A stretch of DNA of 64,000 nt, from assembly GCA_034440575.1 (NCBI GenBank), contig JAOTOL010001657.1, forward strand, positions 1,256,001 through 1,320,000, given 5' to 3'. Origin of the DNA: Imbricaverruca yamaguchii (Eukaryota > Arthropoda > Thecostraca > Neoverrucidae). The notes below the pieces were generated by a model. It did not search any database. It saw only the letters and a list, made by a program, of their open reading frames with translations, and was not told where the DNA came from. Shown here piece by piece: positions 1 to 13,149 of this stretch; the stretch's first letter is position 1, and the number at the start of each line of letters is the position of its first letter. The translations under genes and the position numbers were made by a program.

Positions 1-2076
1 CGGCTCGACGCTGCGGCTGCTCCGACTGGTGGGGGGCGGGGTAGGGGGGGTGACGCCGTGGGAACACAATGGCCGACCGTCACACGCGTGACCTCATGGC
101 GCCGCGGCAAACACTCGCCGCCGGGGTGGAGTCGCTCCGAGCACTACCGCACACATACTAAACAGCTGGAACAACGCCGCCGCTGCCCTCTCGACGGCGG
201 CAGAGTGGGCGGCAGCCGTAACCGTAAAGCACTTGGAACGAGCCGGTGGCCCCTTCAGGGTTGTCAGTGGCCCCTTCAGGGTTGTCACCAGCCGGTGATG
301 GGAATTCCAACGTTAGTGCAAACATGTCATATTTGTGTGTCGATAAAGACAGTAATCTCTTATCACCTTGATAAAGAAAATGGGAGATTGTTGTGGTTAT
401 ATTTTGCCGAGCTGTGAAGAAGTCAAGCTCCGCTTGAAGCTTCTCAAGTTGCTGAACCTCACATAGCAGTGGCATCGCAGCACGTTGTTTAGAGTAGAGG
501 ACTTCGACAAAGTAGAGGACTTCCCCGACCTGCATTTCACACCCTTTCCTCCATTCAAACTTCAATGGCAATAATAGAATAGCGGGATTCAAAATAGCAT
601 AACGACAGGATCGTCACTGGTCCTGCCTCTTCGGCTTGATATCAGCTGATGTAGCCTTCGACACGCGATGTCAACCGCTCTGGGCATTCATCATCTGGGC
701 TTCATCCAAGCCGTGGCGGTATCACTTCGGCACAGGGTTCCCCACCAGCCTCGGGTGACAAAGAACGCCATAGCAACAGCTTGGAATCTCGGTAATAGCG
801 GACATCGACACAGTTCTGGAGGCTATCGACAGTAGCGCACCCAGGATATTCTTAAGGCCCGACCCGTCGCCCCCCCCCCCCCACACACACACGAAAATAT
901 CCAGACTGCTTCCGGCGGGTGAAGCGCGCCGAAAATTTCGTGTGGCGTAGTGAAAATCACACCGTTTCATACTTGACCTGGTGTTCTTTTTTTTTGCTAT
1001 GGGGTGGAGAGGGCTTGGGTGCGCAGCGAAGGCCGCGAAGGATGATAGATATACACTCGAGCAGTCTCCACGTCAGTATCTTTCTTGTGGCGGCCGCGGT
1101 GCGCATAATTTCCTTCATGAAAAAGGCTCACGTCTCCTCGTCCTGCCGCCCCTGGTCGCGTCTCGCCAGACAAACAAAAAGAAGCGGAGGAGGCGGTAAT
1201 GCGCGGCTGTGGCTCACTGTTGAGTGACGCTCCACCCGGGTGACACACCGTTCCATTAGCACGCGACACAACATGCCTCTGCACTGTGCAGTGCACGCTG
1301 TGCAACGATGCACGCTGTACAGATCATCGCACACAGTGCAAGCTGTGCCGCAGTGCGCAATTGCATCGCCTGACACTCTGTCTGGCACTTCGCCGCCGGA
1401 ACTTCAGCATCGGCAGCGTTTACGTCATGAATAAATCAGCCATAAGTGAACACTCCATGGCATCGTCGAAATTGATGCATCTACCGCAGCGAAGGCCACA
1501 CTCCGAGACGTAGCCGGCAGCCACCAATCGTTTTCAATCAGCTGACTGTTCGTCTGCTGCGAGTCGGCGTCGTCGCGTCGCGGCGCGTCGCCGAGTCCAG
1601 CCGGACAGCGGGCGTCTGACCTTGAAGCGTCGACCGGCGCGCTCTGTGGCATATGGGCCTATTTACGGGCCGCCCACCCGAGTTTGTCGGCCATTTATCA
1701 CGCGAGGCTCTCTCGCACGGGGGCAGGATGATCGAGAGGCAGCGCACGCGCCGGTGGCGGTGGCGGTGGCGGTGCGGAAGGCGGTGTGGCGCGGAAGGCG
1801 GCGCGGTACGGAAGGCGGCGCGGTCTCCCGCGTCGTCGGTGATGCCGCGCTACCGGCGGTGTACGCCAGCCAGTTTACAACGCGGACAAGCGTGAACTCC
1901 GCGCCGCCTTGCTGCGCAGTGGATGACCGCGCAGCTGCGGACAAGCGCGACACATTGGCACCTTCCACGGGCAAGGCGAGGCGCAGCGGAGCTTCTCTTC
2001 CGGACACGCACGGTCTATTACCACACCATACAGTGCGGTGTGTCACACCGTACGATCTGTCTACAAGATGGAGTTT
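1..2076. other. GC-rich unique sequence, no gene supported
   Basis: Mostly single-copy, CpG-rich sequence with homopolymer G and C runs (about 30-50 and 870-885). A 19-bp segment beginning GGCCCCTTCAGGG is duplicated at about 249-287. A short GGTGGC run lies at 1752-1773 and is followed by a repeated GCGGAAGGCG motif. Open frames here overlap on both strands and show no recognisable domain. I see nothing that supports a gene. Confidence 0.5.
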
Positions 2077-2261
2077 TTGTTTTGTATTTATTGAGTGGTT
2101 CACGACGCACTTTATGCACATTCACGGCTAATGGCGCCGTCCACACCGTTTCGCCGGTGGGCCGCAGGATTGGGAAATGTTCCGATCGGCGCTATTGCCA
2201 AACCCGGAACCTTTGATACCCGGAGCCCAACATCTTAACCCCTCGCCCATCCCCGCCCCTG
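2077..2261 (-). mobile_element. tRNA-derived SINE, family A, copy 1
   Basis: On the minus strand this copy starts with a GGGGCGGGGATGGGCGAGG-type head and ends in a T/A-rich tail. It aligns along its length with the copies at 3644-3817 and 48782-48960, sharing the central block that reads GGGCCCACCGGCGAAAC-like on the sense strand. The octamer TGGAGTTT flanks it at 2069-2076 and 2262-2269, as expected of a target-site duplication. The internal box B is degraded. Transcription by RNA polymerase III and mobilisation by a partner LINE are known for tRNA-derived SINEs and are inferred here. Confidence 0.8.
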
Positions 2262-2414
2262 TGGAGTTTGTTTCATTGGAAGTAGCGTAGCATACCGTGA
2301 GTGAGTAAGTGAGTGAGTAAGCGAGATATGTGGATGGAGAGAGAAATAACTTCATCATGAAATGTGATAGCATACTGCGGAGCCCAGCCCCATCATTTAC
2401 TTGACGCTGATACG

Positions 2415-2510
2415 TTCACACTAGGTTCGACTGACGAAGCTATCGGCGCTGTATAGCCTATGCAGTTGATGCGCCTCTAAATCCAATAACAAGAACAACA
2501 ACGAGGTACA
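2415..2510 (+). mobile_element. SINE/LINE 3' region, family C, longest copy
   Basis: The block GGCGCTGTATAGCC followed by GCAGTTGATGCGCC matches the insertions at 18523-18583, 15118-15143 and 59620-59685. This copy ends in an imperfect AAC-rich tail. Upstream at 2424-2432 is GGTTCGACT, which looks like a polymerase III box B, so the full element may be another tRNA-derived SINE. The 5' end is not resolved, and I found no clear target-site duplication. Confidence 0.6.
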
Positions 2511-2625
2511 ATTTTGTGAAAATGGTTTGTGCTCAATTCAGATCAAAATTGAATTGACTTAGTACATTACTGCAGGCCTAGTGCAGAATTAGAGAAAGAA
2601 GTATGAACTATAGGTTCAATACCTC
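2511..2625. other. short unique spacer
   Basis: AT-leaning spacer between the family C element and the GA array. No gene signal. Confidence 0.5.
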
Positions 2626-3643
<1,018 letters not shown>

Positions 3644-3817
3644 CTTTGCTTATTGAGTGGTTCACAATGCACTTTATGCACAATAAGGGCTAATGGCGCC
3701 GCCCACACTAGTTCGCTGGTGGGCCGCGGGATTGGAGAATGTCTCAAGCGGTGCGAGTGTTGAACCCGGGAACTGCGGATTACTTTAACACTTTAACCAC
3801 TCGGTCATCCCTGCCCC
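3644..3817 (-). mobile_element. tRNA-derived SINE, family A, copy 2
   Basis: Same family and orientation as the copy at 2077-2261. The shared 3' part reads TTATTGAGTGGTTCACAATG on the plus strand, and the shared middle includes GGTGGGCCGCGGGATTGG. The flanks GGCAGCGCATAAT (3631-3643) and GGCAGCGTATCAG (3818-3830) differ at only a few positions and look like an aged target-site duplication. Confidence 0.8.
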
Positions 3818-3982
3818 GGCAGCGTATCAGCTCGCGGACAGAGAGCCGGCAACCGCTGCGGCACCTCGATGCCGTTGCAGCCCTTCATCAACGAACCGCA
3901 CCGCCACCCCGCGTGAAGCAGCGCCCAGGATGAAGCGCGCGCCCGCCGGCCGCCGCCCGCACCACACCAGCTGGCGCTGCGG

Positions 3983-4362
3983 CGGAGCCGCCGGAGCCAC
4001 CGGAGCCGCCGGAGCCAGCGGAGCCAGCGGAGCCAGCGGAGCCAGCGGAGCCAGCGGAGCCAGCGGAGCCAGCGGAGCCAGCGGAGCCAGCGGAGCCAGC
4101 GGAGCCAGCGGAGCCAGCGGAGCCAGCGGAGCCAGCGGAGCCAGCGGAGCCAGCGGAGCCAGCGGAGCCAGCGGAGCCAGCGGAGCCAGCGGAGCCAGCG
4201 GAGCCAGCGGAGCCAGCGGAGCCAGCGGAGCCAGCGGAGCCAGCGGAGCCAGCGGAGCCAGCGGAGCCAGCGGAGCCAGCGGAGCCAGCGGAGCCAGCGG
4301 AGCCAGCGGAGCCAGCGGAGCCAGCGGAGCCGACGGAGCCAGCGGAGCCGACTGAGCCGACG
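3983..4362. repeat. 9-bp minisatellite (GGAGCCAGC)n
   Basis: About 42 copies of GGAGCCAGC, nearly perfect in the middle, with GGAGCCGCC and GGAGCCGAC variants at the edges. The unit is three codons long and lacks stops, so several frames stay open through it (Gly-Ala-Ser on plus; Ala-Pro-Leu, Ser-Ala-Gly and Trp-Leu-Arg on minus). That openness says nothing about coding. Confidence 0.95.
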
Positions 4363-4856
4363 GACCAGTCCACAGCCGTCCACGGTACGTCGGCTGACGG
4401 TCCGCTCTCCGGTCGGCCGCCGGTCGGCCGCGTCTTGTGCCGACCGCGCTTTTTCTCCCGCGCCGCCACTCGGCGGCTCCCCATCCGGCCATTACGGCGC
4501 GCTGAGTTATCGCGACAAAAACGTGACGCCGTAATTGGTCGCCGGCGGGAAGAGTGTAGTCGTCAGTCCACTTCTTACGGTTGTCGCTATGAATATGCGG
4601 GAAATATAACCGCAGCTCAATACCCTAGTATGCAGCCACGCTATGAGTGATTTGACATTTGGGTTCAGGTAACTATCGTCATGTTATGTAATATCCCTGG
4701 CTGCTATACACCCTAGCTGGGCAGGAAGATGACAGGGATGAAATACTGAAATGGGTCCTACTAACTGTCTACATGCCCACATCAGGCCTGTATCGGACAA
4801 TGCATCAGGTCGTAACACAAGGCCACGTTTACATAACGGTGGCATTCAGTGCAGCA
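4363..4856. other. unique sequence, no gene supported
   Basis: GC-rich at the left end, then ordinary composition. No conserved open frame, repeat or RNA gene recognised. Confidence 0.5.
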
Positions 4857-5045
4857 GCCAATGTGAGCTATATGTCGTTGTGGGCTATATGTCGGGTGTA
4901 GACCGCGTGTCGCCCTGCGATTTGGGCTAGATGTTGCCCGCATGTGTGGGTTAAATGTTCTCCGAAGGTGTAAGCTACATGTCACACGCTTGTGTAAGCT
5001 ACATGTCATACATGTGTGATACATGTTGTCCGCAGATGTGTGCTA
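4857..5045. repeat. degenerate minisatellite with GYTACATGT core
   Basis: Poorly conserved units of about 24-28 bp containing TGTGTAAGCTACATGTC-like cores. The best pair lies at about 4968-5010. It abuts the 35-bp array to its right and looks older. Confidence 0.6.
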
Positions 5046-5574
5046 CGCCGGCATCGCACTCCAACATCAGCTAGTGGTAGCGCCGACATCACACTCCGAC
5101 ACCAGTCAGTGGTAGCGCCGACATCACACTCCGATATCAATCGGTGGTAGCGCCGACATTACACTCCGACACCAATCGATGGTAGCGCCGACACTACACT
5201 CCGGAATCAGCCGGTGGTAGCGCCGACATCACACTCCGACACCAGTCATGGTAGCGCCGACATCACACTCCGACACCAATCGGTGGTAGGACCGACATCA
5301 CACTCCGACATCAGCCGGTGGTAGCGTCGACATCACACTCCGACATCAGCCGGTGGTAATGCCGACATCACACTCCGACATCAGCCGGTGGTAGTGCCGA
5401 CATCACACTCCGACATCAGCCGGTGGTAGCACCGACATCACACTCCGACATCAGCCGGTGGTAGCGCCGACACTACACTCCGACACCAGTTAGTATTAGC
5501 GCCGACACTACACTCCGACACCAGCCGGTGGTAGCGCCGACATCACACTCCGACACCAGCCGGTGGAAGCGCCG
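5046..5574. repeat. 35-bp minisatellite
   Basis: About 15 copies of a 35-bp unit built from GGTGGTAGCGCCGACATC and ACACTCCGACAYCAGCC. Most differences are single substitutions (CAT/CAC, ATCAC/ACTAC). The units are contiguous with no unique spacers, so this is not a CRISPR-like layout. Confidence 0.93.
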
Positions 5575-5644
5575 CGCTCGCACGTGCTCTACCGTCACAA
5601 TAAACAGCTGGGCCAAATGCGTCCGCAGCCTTGCAGCCATTTGA

Positions 5645-5711
5645 ATCGATTATAACGCTTATAATACGCTTATAATACGCTTATAATTTAATATTATTAC
5701 GCTTATAATAC
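5645..5711. repeat. short AT-rich tandem repeat
   Basis: Four to five copies of a 12-13 bp unit containing ACGCTTATAATA, with one interruption (TTTAATATTATT). Confidence 0.8.
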
Positions 5712-6735
5712 CGCACGGATTTTGCATGCACGATGTGCCTGCCAACACCACATGGACACACGTTTCACTTAATGACAAACACGTCCCATTTATCTTGCCG
5801 TCGTGTGCAGTCGGACTGGGCTCGGTCCCGGGCTGTACTGGACGTCGCAACACCCAATCCCCCACGTTCACCAATCTGCATAGCTCGAGAACAATTGTGG
5901 AAATGCTAGCGTGACTGGTGGTGCTAATAAACTGTGTGGACTTTTGAGAAACCGAACACGAATCGCTCACTAATGGGATGGGAAAAAGGCGAGTAATGGA
6001 CGTCTGTCAGATCTGGAGATTCGTTCCACGCCACGAGGCCGGGCCGACGATTTTCTAAACAGAATCGTTCCATACATCACCATATTTTGGTTACGTAGCT
6101 AGCTCATTGACAAGCATCATCTCATATCTGATTTACCCATCGTGTTCTGGGTGCAGTGCCTGCCTGCGCATTGTGGAAGGAGGTGCCATCCCAGACAGAT
6201 GTGTCGAGAAGTTGTCGGCCAACTTGCGCAGGCTAGACAAACGCCTGAAACCCTGCACAAAATGTCACCAATGACTTTACTACGGCTTAGGCTAACCGTG
6301 CCCAATGACATCACATGTGAAATGACAAGGAAATTCGACTAAAAAGGTATTGATTTGTTCCAAAATGTGGCTTAGAGTCGCCTCACAGCCAGCGGATAGC
6401 AAAGAGATATCTCGCAGACATGCTTATCCATGGGAATCCCAAATATGCGAGGCCATGGCGAGTCATGCGAAGCTAAGCGATTAACGTGTCTGCTTTGCTG
6501 AAATGTAAAATAATGCTGTGGGTCATAGGTATAAAGCGGAACCGGGTAGCTAAATATCGACTATGCACGGATCGTCCGGTATTGGGGTATCACCCATTAC
6601 TTTATGCCGATATTCAGGAGCGAAACTGAAAATTGGATAAGAAAATATCATCATCACACAATGACATCTTTGAATAAGCCAACGGTAGTAAGTTGGGTCC
6701 ACCAGGTCTCTGTGACGCACTGTTCTCAATAGGAA
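5712..6735. other. unique sequence, no gene supported
   Basis: Ordinary single-copy sequence. The open frames here are about 100 codons or shorter, lie antisense to each other and show no family resemblance. Confidence 0.5.
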
Positions 6736-7020
6736 AAAAAGATACTAAATACAATACTAACATTAATCATACTAATAACAATACTACGAACTTATTCATG
6801 CTAAATATACTAATAGAATGAATACTCAATATGATAAAATAATGAGAATAATAATACTAGTAATAACACTACTCATAATACTACTACCAATAATAATACT
6901 AACCTTAGAAATAATAATGATCTTAATGATATTCATGATGATCATAAGCATAATGAAAATCATAAACCTAATCCGAATAGTACCTATGCTAATAATACTA
7001 GTAATATGGTGTATATTATA
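6736..7020. repeat. cryptically simple ATA/CTA-rich tract
   Basis: Extremely AT-rich sequence made of ATAATACTA-like triplets without a strict period. It gives an Ile/Met/Leu-rich open frame on the plus strand (6818-7129) and another on the minus strand (6826-7209). Hydrophobic frames on both strands at once are what ATN and NAT triplets produce, so I read no membrane protein here. Confidence 0.75.
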
Positions 7021-7076
7021 TGAACCAATAATCCAGATCACGACGCCACCTAGTGGTGTTATCATCAGCGTTATGC

Positions 7077-7118
7077 TCGCAACATGCTCTCTGGGAATGT
7101 GCTCATCCAATGTTGCGA
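7077..7118. other. perfect 9-bp inverted repeat (hairpin)
   Basis: TCGCAACAT at 7077-7085 pairs with ATGTTGCGA at 7110-7118 across a 24-nt loop. It lies just outside the AT-rich tract. Role unknown. Confidence 0.55.
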
Positions 7119-7754
7119 CACTAGTCTGAGATGTTTGTATCGCCCGTCGGCCTGGAATAGTTAACTTGTCGTGCAAATTCACAACTGTAGACGTACGTCC
7201 AATCTGCATGGAAGTCTCGTCTCCTGAGGATTTCTGCTGGAGTCGATGCCAACAACATCCTGGTCAATACTCACGTGCCCCCTTGCACATGACGCCAAGA
7301 TAAAACTGCAGAGAGATTGAAGGACACCGGGCATCGATTTCGCTAAAACGATGCAATAAATTGCCGGCTCAGTGCCAATTACGAGTCGCCCGCCGCCAGC
7401 CGCCTATACAATGGCCAAGTCAGCTTGCAGCTTCAACGATGCCTTGTGGCTGATAGCTTGTTGGACGTTCTAGTCTTGGGGGCGGTTCGCACCGCTAAAA
7501 ACGGACAACCCCATTGTAGTCCTTCATGTTTCACCAGCATACATTCAAGTAAATGCCCCGTCGTTGATGATTTAGAACCGAACGTAGAGCTGCATCCACG
7601 GCTCCTCGACATGCGTCATTCTACATATCAAACCGATCCACACAGACATTAAGAATGCACGGACTTCAAGAGCGTCCGATTTTCTTCTCCGGCGGCGGCT
7701 TTAGATCGGGCTCTGGGTGCAGATTACACCGCTAATTACCGATGCTTAACTGGT
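7119..7754. other. unique sequence, no gene supported
   Basis: Single-copy sequence with no recognisable coding or RNA feature. Confidence 0.5.
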
Positions 7755-7996
7755 GTCACAAATAGCTTGGCAGTCACGGTGGCCGCCCCGGCACCTGAAT
7801 ATCCTGCGCAGGTGTAGGTGTGGCGTGAAACAGTATATCTGTGCAGGGCATTCAGGTGCTAGGACGCTCAGCCTGACTGGCAAGCTATTTGTGACGCTAA
7901 TGGTGCATACCTAGGCGTGGTGGGAAACAGTGCAACTATGCAGGGTATGCAGGTGCAAGGACAGCCTGACTGTCAAGCCATGTGTGACTCCAATGG
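7755..7996. repeat. fold-back element: one inverted plus one direct copy
   Basis: The 22-mer at 7755-7776 is the reverse complement, with one mismatch, of 7874-7895. Further in, GCACCTGAATATCCTGCGCAG (7791-7811) pairs with 7839-7859 at most positions. The 141-bp block can therefore fold into a long hairpin. A third, direct copy of the right arm follows at about 7917-7996, with diverged forms of the same blocks (GGAAACAG, CAGGTGCAAGGAC, GCCTGACTGTCAAGC). No transposase is nearby. A MITE-like or fold-back element is possible; segmental duplication is the alternative. Confidence 0.7.
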
Positions 7997-8499
7997 CACG
8001 GTGTTGCATCAGTGTCGCATTGCAGCGCGCAGTTGCGCAGATGCCACACCCGTGGAGCAGAAAGCGTCGTCAGACGCCGAAGCCACTGCCTGGCTGTATT
8101 GCTGACGAAATCTGACCATCAGGGCAGTCGTAGGGGATTATCTCAAGGGGTGAGGTGATCCCGACTGGGGGACGCTAGCAGGTGGCCTCAATACAGTGTG
8201 TGGTCGCGTGGAGGTGATCGTTATTTATGCATTCCCCAGATAATCAGAAACTGCATATCACGTATGCGCATGCATCAGCATGTTTTGATGTTGCCGCACA
8301 TTATGCATTCTCAGTAGACATGAAAATGCGCCCACCCATACTCGACGGAAAGTGGTCTTCAATGGCTCCGATCGTCGTCGTGCCTCCTCAAATTGCACTA
8401 AATGTTGCCGGATCGCGTTATTTACCTCCACCTCTCTGAAGGCGTATTTCGAGGTGGTCGACACACGTGTCTTCCGACGCTGCACGTCTGCCCCGTGAT
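7997..8499. other. unique sequence, no gene supported
   Basis: Single-copy sequence leading into a GC-rich island. No feature recognised. Confidence 0.5.
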
Positions 8500-9065
8500 A
8501 TCAGCAGCCGGCATTCCAGCGACAGCGCCGCACCACTAGCCTCCACTCACGCCGGTCGAAGTCCTGCTGCACCGCGGGATTATTTCCCATTGTCCCCGAA
8601 GTCGGCGAATCGCATGCCGACCGCCGCCGCCTCCGTCGACCGAACCGGGCGACCGAACCGTCACGTCGCCGCGCTGCTGCAGCTGCAGCGGCTGCAGACG
8701 CGCCGGCGCCACTGCAGCTGCACGGCGATGACGTCAGCCCGCCGAGCGAAGCGACTCCGCCGCGCCAGAGGTCGCCGGCAAAGGTCAGCGTCGCAGTGCG
8801 ACTGCTCGCCGGCGAGGTTGCGGCGGGCGGTCGGCGCCTGCGGCGACGCCGGGCGCCGGGCGAGAGATTCGCAGTCGCGCGCTCTCGCCGCTTCTCGTCC
8901 GTCGGCGGGCGCTTTCACCGGGCCGCACGCGGCAGGTGCCGATCGCGTCACGTCACGTGACTCGCCGGCTAATCAATGCCATTGGCGGCGCGGCGCCGAC
9001 GGTCGTGCCGCGGCCGCTCCACTGGACCTGTTAGCTCTGTGAGACGGTGCGCCGGTAACGAGACA
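8500..9065. promoter_or_regulatory. CpG-rich island with CRE, E-box and CCAAT motifs
   Basis: Very GC- and CpG-rich. It holds a full CRE TGACGTCA (8729-8736), the palindrome GTCACGTGAC (8952-8961) and, just downstream, an ATTGG (inverted CCAAT) in GCCATTGGCGG at about 8979-8988. There is no TATA box. The cluster resembles a TATA-less promoter or enhancer island. Neither flank shows a convincing first exon, so direction and target are unknown. Confidence 0.4.
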
Positions 9066-9521
9066 ACGACGTGCGCGCCGTTCAGATGAGGAGGGGAGAT
9101 CCGTGTTGGTGGAGAACGAGAACGGACCGACATTTCGTTGCGATGTTTGCACGTGCTTGAGTGACGAGCCAGTGGCGCCCGACCCATCTTTCCGAGTCGC
9201 TGACCGTCCCTTTCGCGACAACATCCCAGACAGTAGCTTCGTCGCTTTCCAAGCCAGTTGGCGGTGCTCTTGACAAATCGCCGGGCAGTCCTATAACGAC
9301 ACCGCTTTTAGCACGAACGTCAGCGAGATCTAACCTGCCGGAGGGATTCCGATTCGTCACTTCTTGTTGACGCCTCGATGTCTACCGGCGAGCATTCGCC
9401 CACGGCCGATGCATTATTGATCAGTTTACCATTTTTCTGCGCCGGCGTATGCCACGCGCCGACGCTCGTGCTTCGACGGCGAGTTCGGCAATCCGCGCCA
9501 CATCTCAGACACGGCGTGACG
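9066..9521. other. unique sequence, no gene supported
   Basis: Moderately GC-rich sequence between the island and the CRE array. No supported feature. Confidence 0.5.
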
Positions 9522-9742
9522 ACTCACTGACGTCACCACAGCGGCCCAGTGACGTCATCACGGCGACATATTGACGTCACTACGGTCACACACTGACGTC
9601 ACCACGGCCACACACTGACGTCACCACGACCACACACTGACGTCAACACGGCGACACACTGACGTCGCCACGGCTATACAGTGACGTCACCAAGGCCACA
9701 CACTGACGTCTTCACGGCCACACACTGACGTCACCGCGGCCA
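9522..9742. repeat. 22-bp minisatellite carrying CRE octamers
   Basis: Ten units in exact 22-bp register, with the TGACGTCA slot at 9528, 9550, 9572, 9594, 9616, 9638, 9660, 9682, 9704 and 9726. Eight of ten slots hold the perfect octamer; 9660 (TGACGTCG) and 9704 (TGACGTCT) each differ by one base. The spacer is CCACGGCCACACAC-like and varies more than the octamer. A short (CGACA)n run follows at 9741-9765. Confidence 0.93.
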
Positions 9743-9765
9743 CGACACGACACGACACGACACAG

Positions 9766-10049
9766 TGGTGAACCTGCGCAACACGGCGAGTTCGCCACGC
9801 TGACTCCGCGCCGTGGGTAAACAACGCGCTCGTGACACGCCACATTCGTCACGCTGACGAAATTCCGCCGCCGGCGCCGCTCACGCTCCTGCATCGACGC
9901 GACGTTGAGACGTACGACACAGCAGACGACCGGATCGCGAGAGATAACGCTGCGTGTTGCGCCGGATGGATCGAGGTCTTCTCAAACGATAGTGCGAGAT
10001 GGACGAGGTAAGGAGGGCTTTATAGGATAGAGATAGGATAGAGATCCGA
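9766..10049. other. unique sequence, no gene supported
   Basis: Short CpG-rich spacer. Nothing recognised. Confidence 0.5.
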
Positions 10050-10262
10050 TTGAGTTATAGCATGCAGAGATGCAGAAATGTAGAACTGTAGATAAGCAGA
10101 GATGTAGAGATGCATAGAGGTAGTGATGAAGATATGTAGAGATGTAGAGATGTAGAAATGTAGAAATGTAGAAATTCAGAGATGTAGAGACGGAGAGACG
10201 CAGAGACGGAGAGATGTAAGGATATAGAGATGCAGAGAGGCTTAGAGATGTAGATAGAGAAA
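10050..10262. repeat. degenerate AGATGTAGA repeat
   Basis: Loose tandem repeat of 8-10 bp units (TAGAGATG, TAGAAATG, CAGAGACG). The minus strand reads as Leu/Ser/Tyr-rich frames, which are composition artefacts. Confidence 0.8.
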
Positions 10263-10424
10263 GAAGAAGATGACGAATTCTGATACACGATCTGGAGCAA
10301 GACCGAGGCGATATGTCGTTCAGTTTGGCATGTCGTCCCAGCCTGTTGAGTTGAGTTGAGCCTGTGCAGAAAGCCAGTTGAGCCTGTGCAGAAGCGCCCA
10401 CGTCCGTTCACCCGGAGCTAGCAG

Positions 10425-10650
10425 GCTGGTATTGTGTCCTGTCCAGAGCCAGCTGGCTGATATTGTGTCCTGTCCAGAGCCAGCAGGCTGGTATTGCGTC
10501 CTGTCCAGAGCCAGCTGGCCGATATTGTGTCCTGTCCAGAGCCAGATGGCCGATGTCCGCCCGGCGCTAGTAAGTAGGCCGCTATTGTGTCATCCCCGGG
10601 CCAGCAGGCTGGCATCGTGTCCACCCGTACCCAGTCAGCAATGCCGCACC
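10425..10650. repeat. 31-bp minisatellite
   Basis: Four good units and two or three diverged ones. The unit contains ATTGTGTCCTGTCCAGAGCC followed by AGCTGGCTGAT. The right-hand units are diverged (CATCCCCGGGCCAG). Confidence 0.88.
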
Positions 10651-11160
10651 GGCACACCTACCTTTACTTTCGACGCGATCACCGGACGTGCAGCGTCGGG
10701 AAGTTCAGCGGAGCCCAACCTCGCCGCCGCCGACGGCCCGCGGGCACCGCCGTGGGACGGCGGGCAGCCCACGGGTCGGGCAGAGCGACGGCAGCCCACG
10801 AGCTTAGCCATGCGAGCGCGGACAGTGGGCGGGCGGCGCGAGACGGGCCCACCACGGATCGGCCCCGGCAGGGCATCACTGTGGCGGCGCCGCCGGCGCC
10901 GCCGACGCGTCGACGACGACGACGGCGGCGCGCCGGCGCGGATCTATGGGGAGTGTGGCGTTATGTGCGGCTACTGGTTCGGGTTGCACATGGAAAGTCC
11001 GGCGACGTATGAGTCAGCCCCGATGGGCGTGGTGATGAGCGGTCGATGGCTGTCGTGGACGGCTCAGCGCCTGCTGGAAAGTCGCTGGAAAGCCGCAGAG
11101 GCGCGCCCAGGCTTCGTCTGGGCGGGGTGGAAGGGGCTGTCACATTTTTGGCCAGTTGTT
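10651..11160. other. CpG-rich stretch with an uninformative open frame
   Basis: Highly GC-rich, with low-complexity GCC and GAC triplet runs near 10880-10940. A 262-codon plus-strand frame (10378-11166) starts inside the 31-bp array and shows no recognisable domain. It is most simply explained by the low stop frequency of GC-rich DNA. Confidence 0.45.
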
Positions 11161-12256
<1,096 letters not shown>

Positions 12257-12258
<2 letters not shown>

Positions 12259-12565
12259 CGAACGGTGGCCCTTTGAAGAGTTTGGGACATTACTCACTTC
12301 GACTCACCCCAGGGAAATGACCTTTGATGACCTGAACATAAAATTATACGAAGTGTGCGGAACAGATGCTTAGGAATCTGTTAAAAATGTGTCTCTGCGT
12401 CAACACATTCTGCCGCTATCACGGAAAAACCTGAAGAAGGCTTTCCAGAACCTCCAGCCCGCCGAAGGTTAAACAATTATGAACTGAGGGTGGGGGGTTG
12501 TCCGGTTTGCGGAGGTTAGGGTAATGCCACGGCGGTGCCCGTCTCCAGCGATTTTGGCCTCAGAT
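12257..12565. other. unique sequence, no gene supported
   Basis: Short spacer between two arrays. Nothing recognised. Confidence 0.5.
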
Positions 12566-12752
12566 AGACCCAGGGTAAGTTGCCAGGACTTGATATCCTG
12601 ACGAGTGGAACTGTCCGGACTTGACATCATCACGGGTGGAACTGTCCGGACTCGACATCATCACGGGTGGAACTGCCAGGACTTGACATCATCACGAGTG
12701 GAACTACCAGGACTTGACATCATCACGGGTGGAACTGTCCGGACTTGGATGT
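12566..12752. repeat. 31-bp minisatellite
   Basis: Six units containing GGACTTGACATCATCACG and GGTGGAACTGTCC, alternating CTGTCCGGAC and CTGCCAGGAC variants. Confidence 0.88.
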
Positions 12753-13149
12753 TTCATGGCTGAGATGCTTCGCGTCTGGACCAGCCAAGGCGCCCTAACC
12801 GGCAAGGCCGTGAGTTTGCCAGCACACTTCGACCGGCCATAGCGGCCATCCGGCCTCATTAGCACATCCTCATGGGAGACAGTGTGTCTGGAGTCTGGTC
12901 CGGCCTCAGCAGTTCAGCATCATGGGCGGTAGTGTGGCTGAAGTTTGGGCCGGTCAGCACGTGCTGGACAACAGAGGTTCCGCTGGCGTGTACATGTGGC
13001 CCTCAACTCCACCTGCAGCAGCAGTTTTCTCCCACTCGTGATATGGGTTTGTCGGCCGCGGCCGATCCAATGCAATCAGTAGACGTAATTGCACCGCTTT
13101 CGAGAGGAAGTGTCAGTCTGGCCCAGCAGTACAGCCAGCCGGTGTAATG
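12753..13149. other. unique sequence, no gene supported
   Basis: A weak internal duplication of a GTGTGGCTGAAGTTTGGGCC-like segment near 12880-12955. Otherwise nothing recognised. Confidence 0.45.

Noticed and set aside
5046..5574. CRISPR-like array of 35-bp repeats
   Set aside because: Units are contiguous with no unique spacers, and the sequence context is eukaryotic.
6818..7209. Apparent membrane protein, hydrophobic over 100 residues
   Set aside because: The antisense frame is equally hydrophobic; both come from ATA/TAT triplet composition.
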